DNA of 64,000 nucleotides from Bacteroidota bacterium (GTDB taxonomy: Bacteria; Bacteroidota; Bacteroidia; Bacteroidales; UBA12481): assembly GCA_018669475.1 (NCBI GenBank), contig JABHCC010000063.1, positions 1-64,000 on the forward strand, given 5' to 3'. The first letter of the stretch is position 1. The number at the start of each line of letters is the position of its first letter. The notes below the pieces were generated by a model, which had not been told where the DNA came from, made no database searches, and worked only from the letters and a program-made list of their open reading frames with translations. Of the stretch, positions 7,281 to 15,265 are shown piece by piece. A program made the translations under genes and the position numbers.

Positions 7281-10226
7281 ATGAAGCGATCTCTTCTGGC
7301 CATAATGGTCACATTCTTCAGTCTGTTTTCAGCCCTGTCTCAGACCTACAAACTACCTCCCTTTTTTGAAACTGATTGGGCCTGGGTCGATTCAGTTTAT
7401 AATTGCTTAAATGAAGAGGAAAGAATTGCTCAATTGATAATGGTACCAGTATGGTCTGACCGTGGGCCGGAGCATGAGCAGGAACTGATAAGGCTCATTG
7501 AGAGATATGGTATTGGTGGGATTGCTTTCTTTCAGGGCGGACCTGTGCGACAGGCAGCTATGGTAAACAAGTTTCAGGAGATCTCGAAGGTTCCGATACT
7601 GATGGGGATTGATGCTGAATGGGGTCTGGCTATGAGGCTTGACAGCACGACACGCTTTCCATTTCAGATGGCTTTAGGTGCTATCCGAAACGACTCCATG
7701 CTTTTTACGATGGGGCAGGAAATTGGTCGCCAGTTGAAGCTCACTGGTGTGCAGGTGAATTTTGCACCGGTTTTAGATGTGAATAACAATCCGGAGAACC
7801 CGGTGATAAATTATCGGTCTTTCGGTTCCAATAAATACAATGTTTCCCAAAAGGGTATTGCCTATATGCTTGGAATGCAGGATCAGGGAGTATTGGCCAC
7901 AGGTAAGCATTTTCCCGGACATGGGGACACTGATATTGATTCTCATCTGGCATTACCTGTTATTACACATTCACGTGAGAGAATGGATGAGATTGAGTTG
8001 TATCCATTCAGGAAAGCAATACGGGCAGGTTTAGGTGCAATTATGGTTGCCCATTTACATGTTCCCTCTTTAGATCCGGATAAGGCTTTACCAACAACAT
8101 TATCGGAAAGAGTGATTGATGGTTTGCTTGACACAAGCATTGGATTTAAGGGACTTATTATGACAGATGCACTCAATATGAAGGGTGTGACAAATAATTT
8201 CCCTCCAGGAGAAATTGAGATCAGAGCAATGAAGGCAGGTAACGACTTGCTGGTATATGTTGAAGATGTTGGTCTGGCCATCGATTCTATCCGGCAGGCA
8301 ATAAAGGATGGTAGAATTCTCAGAAGAGACCTGGAGAATTCATGTAAAAGTGTACTGGCTGTAAAACGGTGGACTGGCTTGCATGACTGGACTCCTTTGA
8401 GAACTGATTCACTGGTGGAAATGATCAATACTCCGGGTGCTGAATTAATTAATCGTGAATTGACGGCTGCTTCACTTACTGTTCTGCGTAATAGGGATCA
8501 GGTGCTGCCGCTTAGTGATCTTGAAGCAAAAAAGATTGCATCAGTTTCAATTGGGAGAGGATCAAAAACTGTTTTTCAGAGAAGATTGGATAGTTATTCA
8601 CGTATTGATAGTTACTACCTGTCGAAAAATGCTGGTGAGAAGGCTTTTGAAGATCTGCTTGCCGAGCTTAATGAATATGATATGGTATTGCTGGGCTTGC
8701 ATAATTTGGATATGCGACCTCAGATGAATTTCGGAATTACAGAGCAGCTTGTCAGCTTTGCCGGAAACCTGATGGCACAAAACTCAACGATTCTCAGCCT
8801 TTTCGGGAATCCTTACGCCTTGGGAAAGCTTAAAGGATTGAACAATGCAGATGGCATTGTGCTTGCCTATCAGGAGAATGATAATAGTCAGGATCTGACG
8901 GCTCAGTTGCTTTTTGGAGGTATTGGGGCCAGCGGGCGCTTGCCGGTTGATATTGGTACACAATTCAGAGCCGGCGAAGGTGTGGATATTGATGGGGGTA
9001 TTCGCTTTGCATATACTTTGCCAGAAGCAGTTGGAATGGATGGTGCTTTTGTCAAAAAAAAAATTGATTCAATTTGCCAATCCGGATTAGATCAGAAAGC
9101 ATATCCAGGTTGTGAAGTTCTGGTGGCCCGCCATGGTAAAATAGTCTTCCATGAGTGTTATGGTTTCTATTCATATGATTTGCAGAAAGAGGTGAGTAAA
9201 AATGCGATTTTCGACCTTGCCTCAGTCACAAAAGTAAGTGGTCCTCTGCCTGGGATTATGCACATGGTGGAACTTGGATCAATGGATCTCGATGCACCAT
9301 TCAGCAGGTATTGGACGGATTTTATTCGTACAGATAAGGCCTGGCTGACTTTGCGTGAAGCTCTGGCACATCAGGGGAGCCTGAAGGCCTGGATTCCATA
9401 TTATGAGGATACCAAAAGAAAAAATGGTTCTTTCAGATGGAATACATTCAAACCTGAACCATCGATGCGATATCCTATTCGCGTTTCTGACAGTTTGTGG
9501 ATTCATCGTCATTATATAGACAAAATATATAAGGCAATTAAGAATGCCCCGCTAAGAGATAAACGGGAGTACCTGTATTCAGGTTTACCTTCATATTTGT
9601 ATCCTGCTATTTTGGAAAAGCTGACAGGCAGATGCTATGAGGAGTATCTTTACAATGAGTTTTATCGCCCACTGGGGGCTTGGACATTAGTATATAACCC
9701 TCTGCGGTTTTATGATATTGACCGGATAATACCTACTGAGCATGACGATTTTTTCAGGAATGAGAAGCTCAGGGGATATGTACACGACGAGGGAGCTGCG
9801 ATGATGGGTGGCATTTCAGGGAATGCTGGTTTGTTTGCCACTGCTGAGGATCTTGCTAAACTACATCAGATGTATCTCTGGAAAGGGCAGTATGGAGGCA
9901 GGCGCTTCCTGAAAAAGGAGACAATAGAAGAATTTATCAGATACCAGTTTCCGGATGAAGGCAGTCGTCGGGGCTTGGGATTTGACAAACCATTATTAGA
10001 CAACGCGGAGCTGGATCCATCTGATGCCTACCCTGCATACTCTGTCAGTCCATCAAGTTTTGGACATTCAGGATATACAGGGACAATGGTCTGGGCCGAT
10101 CCGGATACCGGCCTTTTATACGTTTTTTTATCTAACAGGGTATATCCCACACGAAATAATTCAACACTTTATGATCTGAATATTCGTTCGAATATATTGG
10201 AGACTCTGTATGAAGGAATAGATTAA
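7281..10226 (+). CDS. GH3 (NagZ-type) fused to a serine hydrolase (beta-lactamase fold)
   Basis: A secreted 981-residue protein with a signal peptide ending near SALSQ. The first half is a GH3 hydrolase of the NagZ type: KHFPGHGDT (K209 onward) followed by D220 and H222, and the nucleophile region TDALNM with D296. This is the signature of beta-N-acetylglucosaminidases acting on muropeptides or chitin-like sugars. The second half is a class C beta-lactamase-like serine hydrolase with the SxxK motif S648-V-T-K651 and the YSGLPSYL segment. Such fusions occur in Bacteroidota and probably act on peptidoglycan or other aminosugar glycans in the periplasm. It follows the NTPase fusion gene by 33 bp and precedes the next gene by 14 bp, so the three are likely co-transcribed. 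Confidence 0.9.
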   Translation: MKRSLLAIMVTFFSLFSALSQTYKLPPFFETDWAWVDSVYNCLNEEERIAQLIMVPVWSDRGPEHEQELIRLIERYGIGGIAFFQGGPVRQAAMVNKFQEISKVPILMGIDAEWGLAMRLDSTTRFPFQMALGAIRNDSMLFTMGQEIGRQLKLTGVQVNFAPVLDVNNNPENPVINYRSFGSNKYNVSQKGIAYMLGMQDQGVLATGKHFPGHGDTDIDSHLALPVITHSRERMDEIELYPFRKAIRAGLGAIMVAHLHVPSLDPDKALPTTLSERVIDGLLDTSIGFKGLIMTDALNMKGVTNNFPPGEIEIRAMKAGNDLLVYVEDVGLAIDSIRQAIKDGRILRRDLENSCKSVLAVKRWTGLHDWTPLRTDSLVEMINTPGAELINRELTAASLTVLRNRDQVLPLSDLEAKKIASVSIGRGSKTVFQRRLDSYSRIDSYYLSKNAGEKAFEDLLAELNEYDMVLLGLHNLDMRPQMNFGITEQLVSFAGNLMAQNSTILSLFGNPYALGKLKGLNNADGIVLAYQENDNSQDLTAQLLFGGIGASGRLPVDIGTQFRAGEGVDIDGGIRFAYTLPEAVGMDGAFVKKKIDSICQSGLDQKAYPGCEVLVARHGKIVFHECYGFYSYDLQKEVSKNAIFDLASVTKVSGPLPGIMHMVELGSMDLDAPFSRYWTDFIRTDKAWLTLREALAHQGSLKAWIPYYEDTKRKNGSFRWNTFKPEPSMRYPIRVSDSLWIHRHYIDKIYKAIKNAPLRDKREYLYSGLPSYLYPAILEKLTGRCYEEYLYNEFYRPLGAWTLVYNPLRFYDIDRIIPTEHDDFFRNEKLRGYVHDEGAAMMGGISGNAGLFATAEDLAKLHQMYLWKGQYGGRRFLKKETIEEFIRYQFPDEGSRRGLGFDKPLLDNAELDPSDAYPAYSVSPSSFGHSGYTGTMVWADPDTGLLYVFLSNRVYPTRNNSTLYDLNIRSNILETLYEGID

Positions 10227-10240
10227 ATCGCATAACACAC

Positions 10241-12253
10241 ATGAAAAAGATTACACTTAGGCTAAGAAAAGGTATTGAGATAATATTTATTGTTATTGCC
10301 GTAACCTCATTGACTTTATTGGTTTTTTCGGGTAATATTGCTAATGGGCAAGAGGTTGTCAATAAGTTTTCTGATACGGTTTTACAACAGATTCATGACC
10401 TGGCTGATCATCGTGATGTGGAGGGTTTATTGCCCTATTTGCATGAGTCTAATTTGAATTACCGGGGGGAAGCACTGCTATGCCTGGGATCTGTTCAGGC
10501 AATTGGTATTGCTGACAGTATAGCTGCAGCAATGAATTCAGATATGGATCTGATACGAATGGCAGGGGCCTTTGCTCTTGGCCAAACATACCACGAGTCG
10601 GCCCGCAGTTCAATAAAAACCTTGCTTGAAACAGAAGAGAAGCCCCTGGTTAGAGGCATGCTTTATGATGCTTTGGGAAAAACAGGGAATGAGGATGATT
10701 TGAACTGGCTGGCTGAACAAAACCTTAAACTTCAGCAAAGTGAAGGACAGGCCATGGGAATATTAAGATTTGCCCTGAGAGGGATTACGTCTGATATTGG
10801 AAACGAGCGAATGCTGTCAATTTGTGCCGGAGGATCAAGTCTGTCGGGTTTAAGCTATGCATCCTATCATCTTGGACGCTATGCCGACCAAGCCTGGCTT
10901 CATGAGAATGCTATTCAGGTAAGGCAATTATTTGAAAATGAGCGCAATGAACTTATTGGGTCGATGCTTATCAAAGCTGTTATCAAAGCTGAGGATGAGG
11001 AAGCCTGGCCCTTGGTGGAATACCTTCTGAAATCAGAAGCCGACTATCGTATTAAGGTTAATATTTTTAATGGGCTCCAATTAATTCCATGGAATAAAGT
11101 TAATAAGCTGGTTTATGCATATGCAATTAGTGATGACCCTGTCTTATCTGTAGCAGCAGCTGAGGCTATTCAGAAATTTGGTGTTTATACTGATCTGACA
11201 GCTCATCTGGCAGCCATAAAAAAGGCTGTTTCCTGGAGGAGCAGGACCTTATTATTATCAAAAGGACTGGAACTTGTAAAAGATAAAAAAGCACTAACAA
11301 GAAAAATTGAAAAACAAGTATTTGAGTTTTATTCAAAAGCAACTACTCCTACTGAAAAGGCCTGGTTACTGAAAACACTGGCAGGAAATCCGGCTCACTA
11401 TACTTTTGTTGAGGAGCAAGAGATGAAAGCCAGCACCCCTATTCTGGCAACCTATGCTATTGAGACTTTAACCCTCATGAGGAAGAGTGAAAGTTATTGC
11501 ACGGTAAAAGATGATCTGTTAAAAAAAGGAGAAGATCTTGATGCTGAATTCCTCCGGATTTTTAAACGAGCCATTCAATCAGGTGATGTGCCAGCGGTAG
11601 CTTTGGCCTGTGGGATATTGAGAGATAAGGACTTGAATTATAAAGATCTGGTTCAAGACACCGAGTTTCTAAAAACAGCACTTGATAAGGCTCAGGATCC
11701 TGCTAAGGTTGAAGCCAGAAATGAGCTGATTTATACCTTGGCCTATTTCCTTGACAAACAGATTCCTGCCTTGTCACCCCCTTCATTCAATCATCCTATT
11801 GACTGGGAAAGAGTAAAAACTATTTCGCCAAAGCAGCAAATAGGCATTCTGACAAAAAAAGGAGAAATAATTGTCCAGTTAAATGTTAATTGGTGTCCGG
11901 GCACCGTAAGTGCCTTTCTTGAATTGCTTGAGCAGGGAGCATTTAATAATAAACCAATTCACCGTGTTGTACCGAATTTTGTTATGCAGGATGGTTGCCC
12001 GAGAGGTGATGGATGGGGAGGGCCTGAGTTTACAATCCGATCGGAGTTTACACCTGCGCCATTTATTGAAGGGACTTTTGCGATGGCATCTGCCGGCAAA
12101 GATACAGAAGGCTCCCAATGGTATATCACACATTCACCCACGCCTCACCTGGATGCAAAATATACCAATTTTGGATATGTTGTTGCAGGAATGGATATAG
12201 CTCATAAGCTGGAAGTAGGAGATACAATAATTAGAATTGAGATTATAGAGTAG
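10241..12253 (+). CDS. HEAT-like repeat protein with C-terminal cyclophilin domain
   Basis: A 670-residue protein with an N-terminal signal anchor, then about 480 residues of alpha-helical HEAT-like repeats (for example EALLCLGSVQAIG, RMAGAFALGQTYHE, VAAAEAIQKFGVY). The C-terminal part (about residues 530-670) is a peptidyl-prolyl isomerase of the cyclophilin type, with FNNKPIHRVVPNFVMQDGC, GFAMAS-like GTFAMASAGKDTEGSQWYIT and THSPTPHLDAKYTNFG. The cyclophilin part is a full domain and should be catalytic. The helical repeats probably provide a protein-binding scaffold. This chaperone-type secreted or periplasmic protein sits at the end of the GH3 operon, and its client is unknown. Confidence 0.85.
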   Translation: MKKITLRLRKGIEIIFIVIAVTSLTLLVFSGNIANGQEVVNKFSDTVLQQIHDLADHRDVEGLLPYLHESNLNYRGEALLCLGSVQAIGIADSIAAAMNSDMDLIRMAGAFALGQTYHESARSSIKTLLETEEKPLVRGMLYDALGKTGNEDDLNWLAEQNLKLQQSEGQAMGILRFALRGITSDIGNERMLSICAGGSSLSGLSYASYHLGRYADQAWLHENAIQVRQLFENERNELIGSMLIKAVIKAEDEEAWPLVEYLLKSEADYRIKVNIFNGLQLIPWNKVNKLVYAYAISDDPVLSVAAAEAIQKFGVYTDLTAHLAAIKKAVSWRSRTLLLSKGLELVKDKKALTRKIEKQVFEFYSKATTPTEKAWLLKTLAGNPAHYTFVEEQEMKASTPILATYAIETLTLMRKSESYCTVKDDLLKKGEDLDAEFLRIFKRAIQSGDVPAVALACGILRDKDLNYKDLVQDTEFLKTALDKAQDPAKVEARNELIYTLAYFLDKQIPALSPPSFNHPIDWERVKTISPKQQIGILTKKGEIIVQLNVNWCPGTVSAFLELLEQGAFNNKPIHRVVPNFVMQDGCPRGDGWGGPEFTIRSEFTPAPFIEGTFAMASAGKDTEGSQWYITHSPTPHLDAKYTNFGYVVAGMDIAHKLEVGDTIIRIEIIE

Positions 12254-12292
12254 AGGCAGAATTTTTACTCACGGTAAAAAAAGCACCACATT

Positions 12293-12397
12293 ATGAACCG
12301 AGCATGACAAAAGGAAAAATACTTTAACACACACGCGGATGATTGTTTTTGTTGTGCGAGCTCCATCCGACAAATAAAATTAAAATATAAACGGATG
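12293..12397 (+). repeat. Leader element copy B
   Basis: A full-length copy (105 bp) directly before the lactonase gene. Micro-ORF 1 is MNRA-stop, micro-ORF 2 is MTKGKIL-stop joined by an ATGA overlap, and micro-ORF 3 is MIVFVVRAPSDK-stop. CGGATG at 12336-12341 and CGGATG at 12392-12397, the latter containing the gene start, are both complementary to CATCCG at 12364-12369. That gives two mutually exclusive short hairpins. It is nearly identical to copy D. Confidence 0.88.
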
Positions 12398-13549
12398 AAA
12401 AATTATTCATTATTTCATTTGGTAGCACTCACACTATTAATTGCTATTCTTGGTGGCTGTAATCAGCAAAGCAGCGAAACTATTCGCTTTTATGTAGGCA
12501 GTTATGCCCCTGCTGATCAGTCCGGAATTTATTGTTGCGAGCTGGACATTAGTTCGGGAAAGATCGTCAAAACAAAAGAATTGAAAGGCATTGAGAATCC
12601 TTCTTTTTTAGCCTTGCACCCAAATAAAGAGATGTTGTATGCGGTTGGAGAAACTACAGTCACAAGCCAGAATGATGAGGGAACAGTTTGGAGTATTGCA
12701 CTCGACCAGATTGACGGATCAATGAATATTGTAAATTCAGTCAGCTCCGGGGGTGCTCATCCCTGTCATCTTTCTCTTGACAAAAATTCAAAGTACTTAT
12801 TGGTCGCAAATTATTCCGGAGGAAATGTTTCAATGATCCCGGTGTTTGAAAACCTGCGACTTGGCCATCCGGTAGGAGTTCATTTGCATGAACTTAAGGG
12901 CGGACCTGGACCGGTTACCAACAGGCAGCAGAAAGCACATGCACATTCCATAAACATATCCCAGGATAACTCTATTGCATATGCCTGTGACCTGGGAACT
13001 GATGAGGTGATTGCCTATCGCTTAAATATTGAAGAGGAAATGATGATGCCTGATATTTTTGCCAGCTACACATGCGAGCCCGGGGCTGGTCCGAGGCATC
13101 TGGCACTTAGCCCCGATGGTATGAATGCTTATCTTATTAATGAACTGAATTCTACCATGGTGACCTTGAAAGTTGATCCTTCAGGTAAGATATATAATAC
13201 TCAAACGATTTCTACCCTACCGGATGATTACAATGGCGAAAATTTTTGCGCTGATGTGCATGTTCATCCTGATGGGAAATATGTTTATGGATCAAATAGG
13301 GGACATAATAGTATTGTAGTGTTTGAACGGGCTCCATCCGGCAGCTTATCTTTGATTCAACATCAAAAGGTATCAGGCGACTGGCCAAGGAATTTTGCAA
13401 TCAGTCCATCGGGTGAATATCTCATTGTGGCTAACCAGCGATCAGATAACATTGTGGTTTTTAGAATTGATCAATCTACTGGCGAATTGATTGAAACAGG
13501 TGAAGAATTTAGTCTGAGTAAACCTGTTTGCATAGTTTTTGTATCTTAG
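12395..13549 (+). CDS. Lactonase-family beta-propeller lipoprotein
   Basis: A lipoprotein (lipobox LGGCN) of 384 residues built as a seven-bladed propeller of the 6-phosphogluconolactonase-like family. Visible blade motifs include NPSFLALHPNKEMLYAVGE, GGAHPCHLSLD, GPRHLALSPDGMNAYL and DVHVHPDGKYVYGSNRGHNSI; the last is the usual conserved blade. The family includes lactonases of the pentose phosphate route and carboxy-cis,cis-muconate cyclases, but this secreted lipoprotein type is more likely a periplasmic sugar lactonase. The start is fixed by leader element B: ATG 12395 opens MKNYSLFHLVALTLLIA. Confidence 0.88.
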   Translation: MKNYSLFHLVALTLLIAILGGCNQQSSETIRFYVGSYAPADQSGIYCCELDISSGKIVKTKELKGIENPSFLALHPNKEMLYAVGETTVTSQNDEGTVWSIALDQIDGSMNIVNSVSSGGAHPCHLSLDKNSKYLLVANYSGGNVSMIPVFENLRLGHPVGVHLHELKGGPGPVTNRQQKAHAHSINISQDNSIAYACDLGTDEVIAYRLNIEEEMMMPDIFASYTCEPGAGPRHLALSPDGMNAYLINELNSTMVTLKVDPSGKIYNTQTISTLPDDYNGENFCADVHVHPDGKYVYGSNRGHNSIVVFERAPSGSLSLIQHQKVSGDWPRNFAISPSGEYLIVANQRSDNIVVFRIDQSTGELIETGEEFSLSKPVCIVFVS

Positions 13550-13612
13550 TCGCGGTTTAGATATTGATATTGGATGTAACAGACAGAAATAGAGCAAATT
13601 AAGACTAACTAT

Positions 13613-14476
13613 ATGACTAAAGTAAGAAACCTGATGCATTTAAATAAGCTCATTTGGTTGGGACTATTGACTTATGTGGTGTTGCCGGCTTTTAAAACCA
13701 AGGGTAGACGATTTAGTAAAAAACTAAATAAGATTTGGTTTGATTCACTTGCTATTGTTATGCAGAATGTTTCAGAATCATCAGCTGATTTTATGAATTA
13801 TGGATATGTTACACATCCCAATTATAAAATAGAAGATATTCAGGATACTCCACGTAATATGTATCTTCATATTGCTACCAATGGAAATAAAGAGGATCTT
13901 TCACAGAAAAAGCTACTCGAAATAGGCTGTGGTAAAGGTGCAGGCGGTGTTTATATGAAGGAAAAAGCATCTTTACATGACTACACTGGAGTGGATTTGT
14001 CAGATGAGCATATCAAAATGGCAAATGAAAAGATCTCCACAGAAAATGGTATTCGTTTTATTCAGGGTGATGCTGAGAATCTGCCTATTGCTGATGAGAA
14101 ATTTGATTTTGTTCTCAATATTGAGAGTTCACACCAATATCCTAATATCATTAAGTTCTACAAAGAGGTGAAGAGGGTATTGGAAGCTGGTGGACAGTTT
14201 ATGTATGTAGATTTTTTTGATGCTAACGAAGTTGAAGCATGTGAGAAAGCCGCGTTGGATGCAGGTCTGGTACTGAAAAAGAAAGACGACATTACTAAGA
14301 ATGTGTGTTGGGCATTGGAAAAGACCAGCGATACTAAAACAGCCAAAATCCAAAAAGGAACGCCAAAATTCGTCCATCGCTTTGTTAAAGAATGGGCCGG
14401 GACTATTGATTCTCCTCTGTACAGAATGTTAATGGAAAGAAAGCGGCACTATATTCATTACGTTTATACAAACTAG
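13613..14476 (+). CDS. Class I SAM-dependent methyltransferase
   Basis: A protein of 287 residues with an N-terminal hydrophobic stretch (LIWLGLLTYVVLPA) and a class I methyltransferase core. Motif I is LLEIGCGKGAGG near residue 102, a motif II acidic VDLSDEH follows, and motif IV-like DFVLNIESSHQ is present. The hydrophobic N-terminus and the VKRVLEAGGQFMYVDFFD post-core resemble lipid or polyketide methyltransferases. It converges with the LOG gene on the other strand. A weak hairpin TTACAT-gttatt-ATGTGA lies in the 47 bp between the two stops. The substrate is unknown. Confidence 0.87.
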   Translation: MTKVRNLMHLNKLIWLGLLTYVVLPAFKTKGRRFSKKLNKIWFDSLAIVMQNVSESSADFMNYGYVTHPNYKIEDIQDTPRNMYLHIATNGNKEDLSQKKLLEIGCGKGAGGVYMKEKASLHDYTGVDLSDEHIKMANEKISTENGIRFIQGDAENLPIADEKFDFVLNIESSHQYPNIIKFYKEVKRVLEAGGQFMYVDFFDANEVEACEKAALDAGLVLKKKDDITKNVCWALEKTSDTKTAKIQKGTPKFVHRFVKEWAGTIDSPLYRMLMERKRHYIHYVYTN

Positions 14477-14523
14477 GGTTTTCCAAATACTTACATGTTA
14501 TTATGTGACCTTGAAAGAAACTA

Positions 14524-15099
14524 TCAGGGCTTTGGAATCCATTTATCCAGATATTGAATTTTTGCTTCCTTAATACTGCTAAGCAGAATCTCAGGATTTT
14601 CTTCAACTATCAGTTGCTCCAAATGGTCTTTTTTCAGGAATGAGCTTGTTGCCATATGCCGCAAGAATTTTTGCAGATAGTTATAAAAGCCAAGTGTATT
14701 AAGTAATCCGAATGGTTTTTGATGGATGCCTAATTGTCCCCATGTCATAATTTCCATAATCTCCTCAAGGGTTCCAATGCCTCCGGGGAGAGCAATAAAA
14801 GCATCTGCTTTTTCAGCAATCAGGGCTTTTCTCTGATGCATGTCGGGGACAGTTATAAGTTCGGTGATGCCGGGATGTCCTAATTCTTTGTCTTCCAGAA
14901 ACTGAGGAATTACACCTATAACCGTACCTCCTTCTGATAAGGCTCCATCTGCAATTGTACCCATGAGTCCGACATGTCCTCCACCAAAGATTACCTGCAT
15001 ATTATCACTTGCGATAAGTTGACCCATTTTGAAAGCGGAGGATTCAAATTCAGAGGCAGAACCAGAGCTGGATCCACAATACACAGCAAGAGTTTTCAT
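14524..15099 (-). CDS. LOG-family (TIGR00730) nucleotide 5'-monophosphate nucleosidase-like protein
   Basis: I choose ATG 15099 (MKTLAVYCGSSSG) because the Rossmann-fold family starts exactly there; the longer frame to 15210 adds 37 residues of untypical sequence running into leader element C. The 191-residue product has the family motif PGGIGTLEE and a GxxTWGQLGIHQKP follow-up. Members hydrolyse cytokinin riboside or nucleoside monophosphates (lysine-decarboxylase-like fold). The cellular role here is probably nucleotide clean-up. The gene is cytoplasmic and sits alone between convergent and divergent neighbours. Confidence 0.93.
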   Translation of the reverse strand: MKTLAVYCGSSSGSASEFESSAFKMGQLIASDNMQVIFGGGHVGLMGTIADGALSEGGTVIGVIPQFLEDKELGHPGITELITVPDMHQRKALIAEKADAFIALPGGIGTLEEIMEIMTWGQLGIHQKPFGLLNTLGFYNYLQKFLRHMATSSFLKKDHLEQLIVEENPEILLSSIKEAKIQYLDKWIPKP

Positions 15100-15208
15100 G
15101 CTGATCAAAATAGAAAAATCATCTGGATAATTGTACAGCATATTCCAACAAAATCTTAATCTATACCTTGCAATCAAATAATTTTTACCAAGACTAAAAT
15201 TTATTATC

Positions 15209-15265
15209 ATGAACCGAGCATGACAATAGGAAAGATATTTAACTAAAACTAAATATAAACAGATG
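15209..15265 (+). repeat. Leader element copy C (truncated)
   Basis: This shortened copy (57 bp) keeps the 5' part ATGAACCGAGCATGAC with MNRA-stop, a second ORF MTIGKIFN-stop, and the 3' end AAACAGATGAAA carrying the start of the M28 peptidase gene. The central section with TGTGCGAGCTCCATCCGAC is missing. The 3' end reads CAGATG, not CGGATG. So the loss of CATCCG and the loss of its complement occur together. Confidence 0.8.

Noticed and set aside
15100-15210. N-terminal extension of the LOG-family gene to 15210
   Set aside because: The Rossmann fold and the family start at MKTLAVYCGSSSG; the extension is not typical and runs into leader element C on the other strand.
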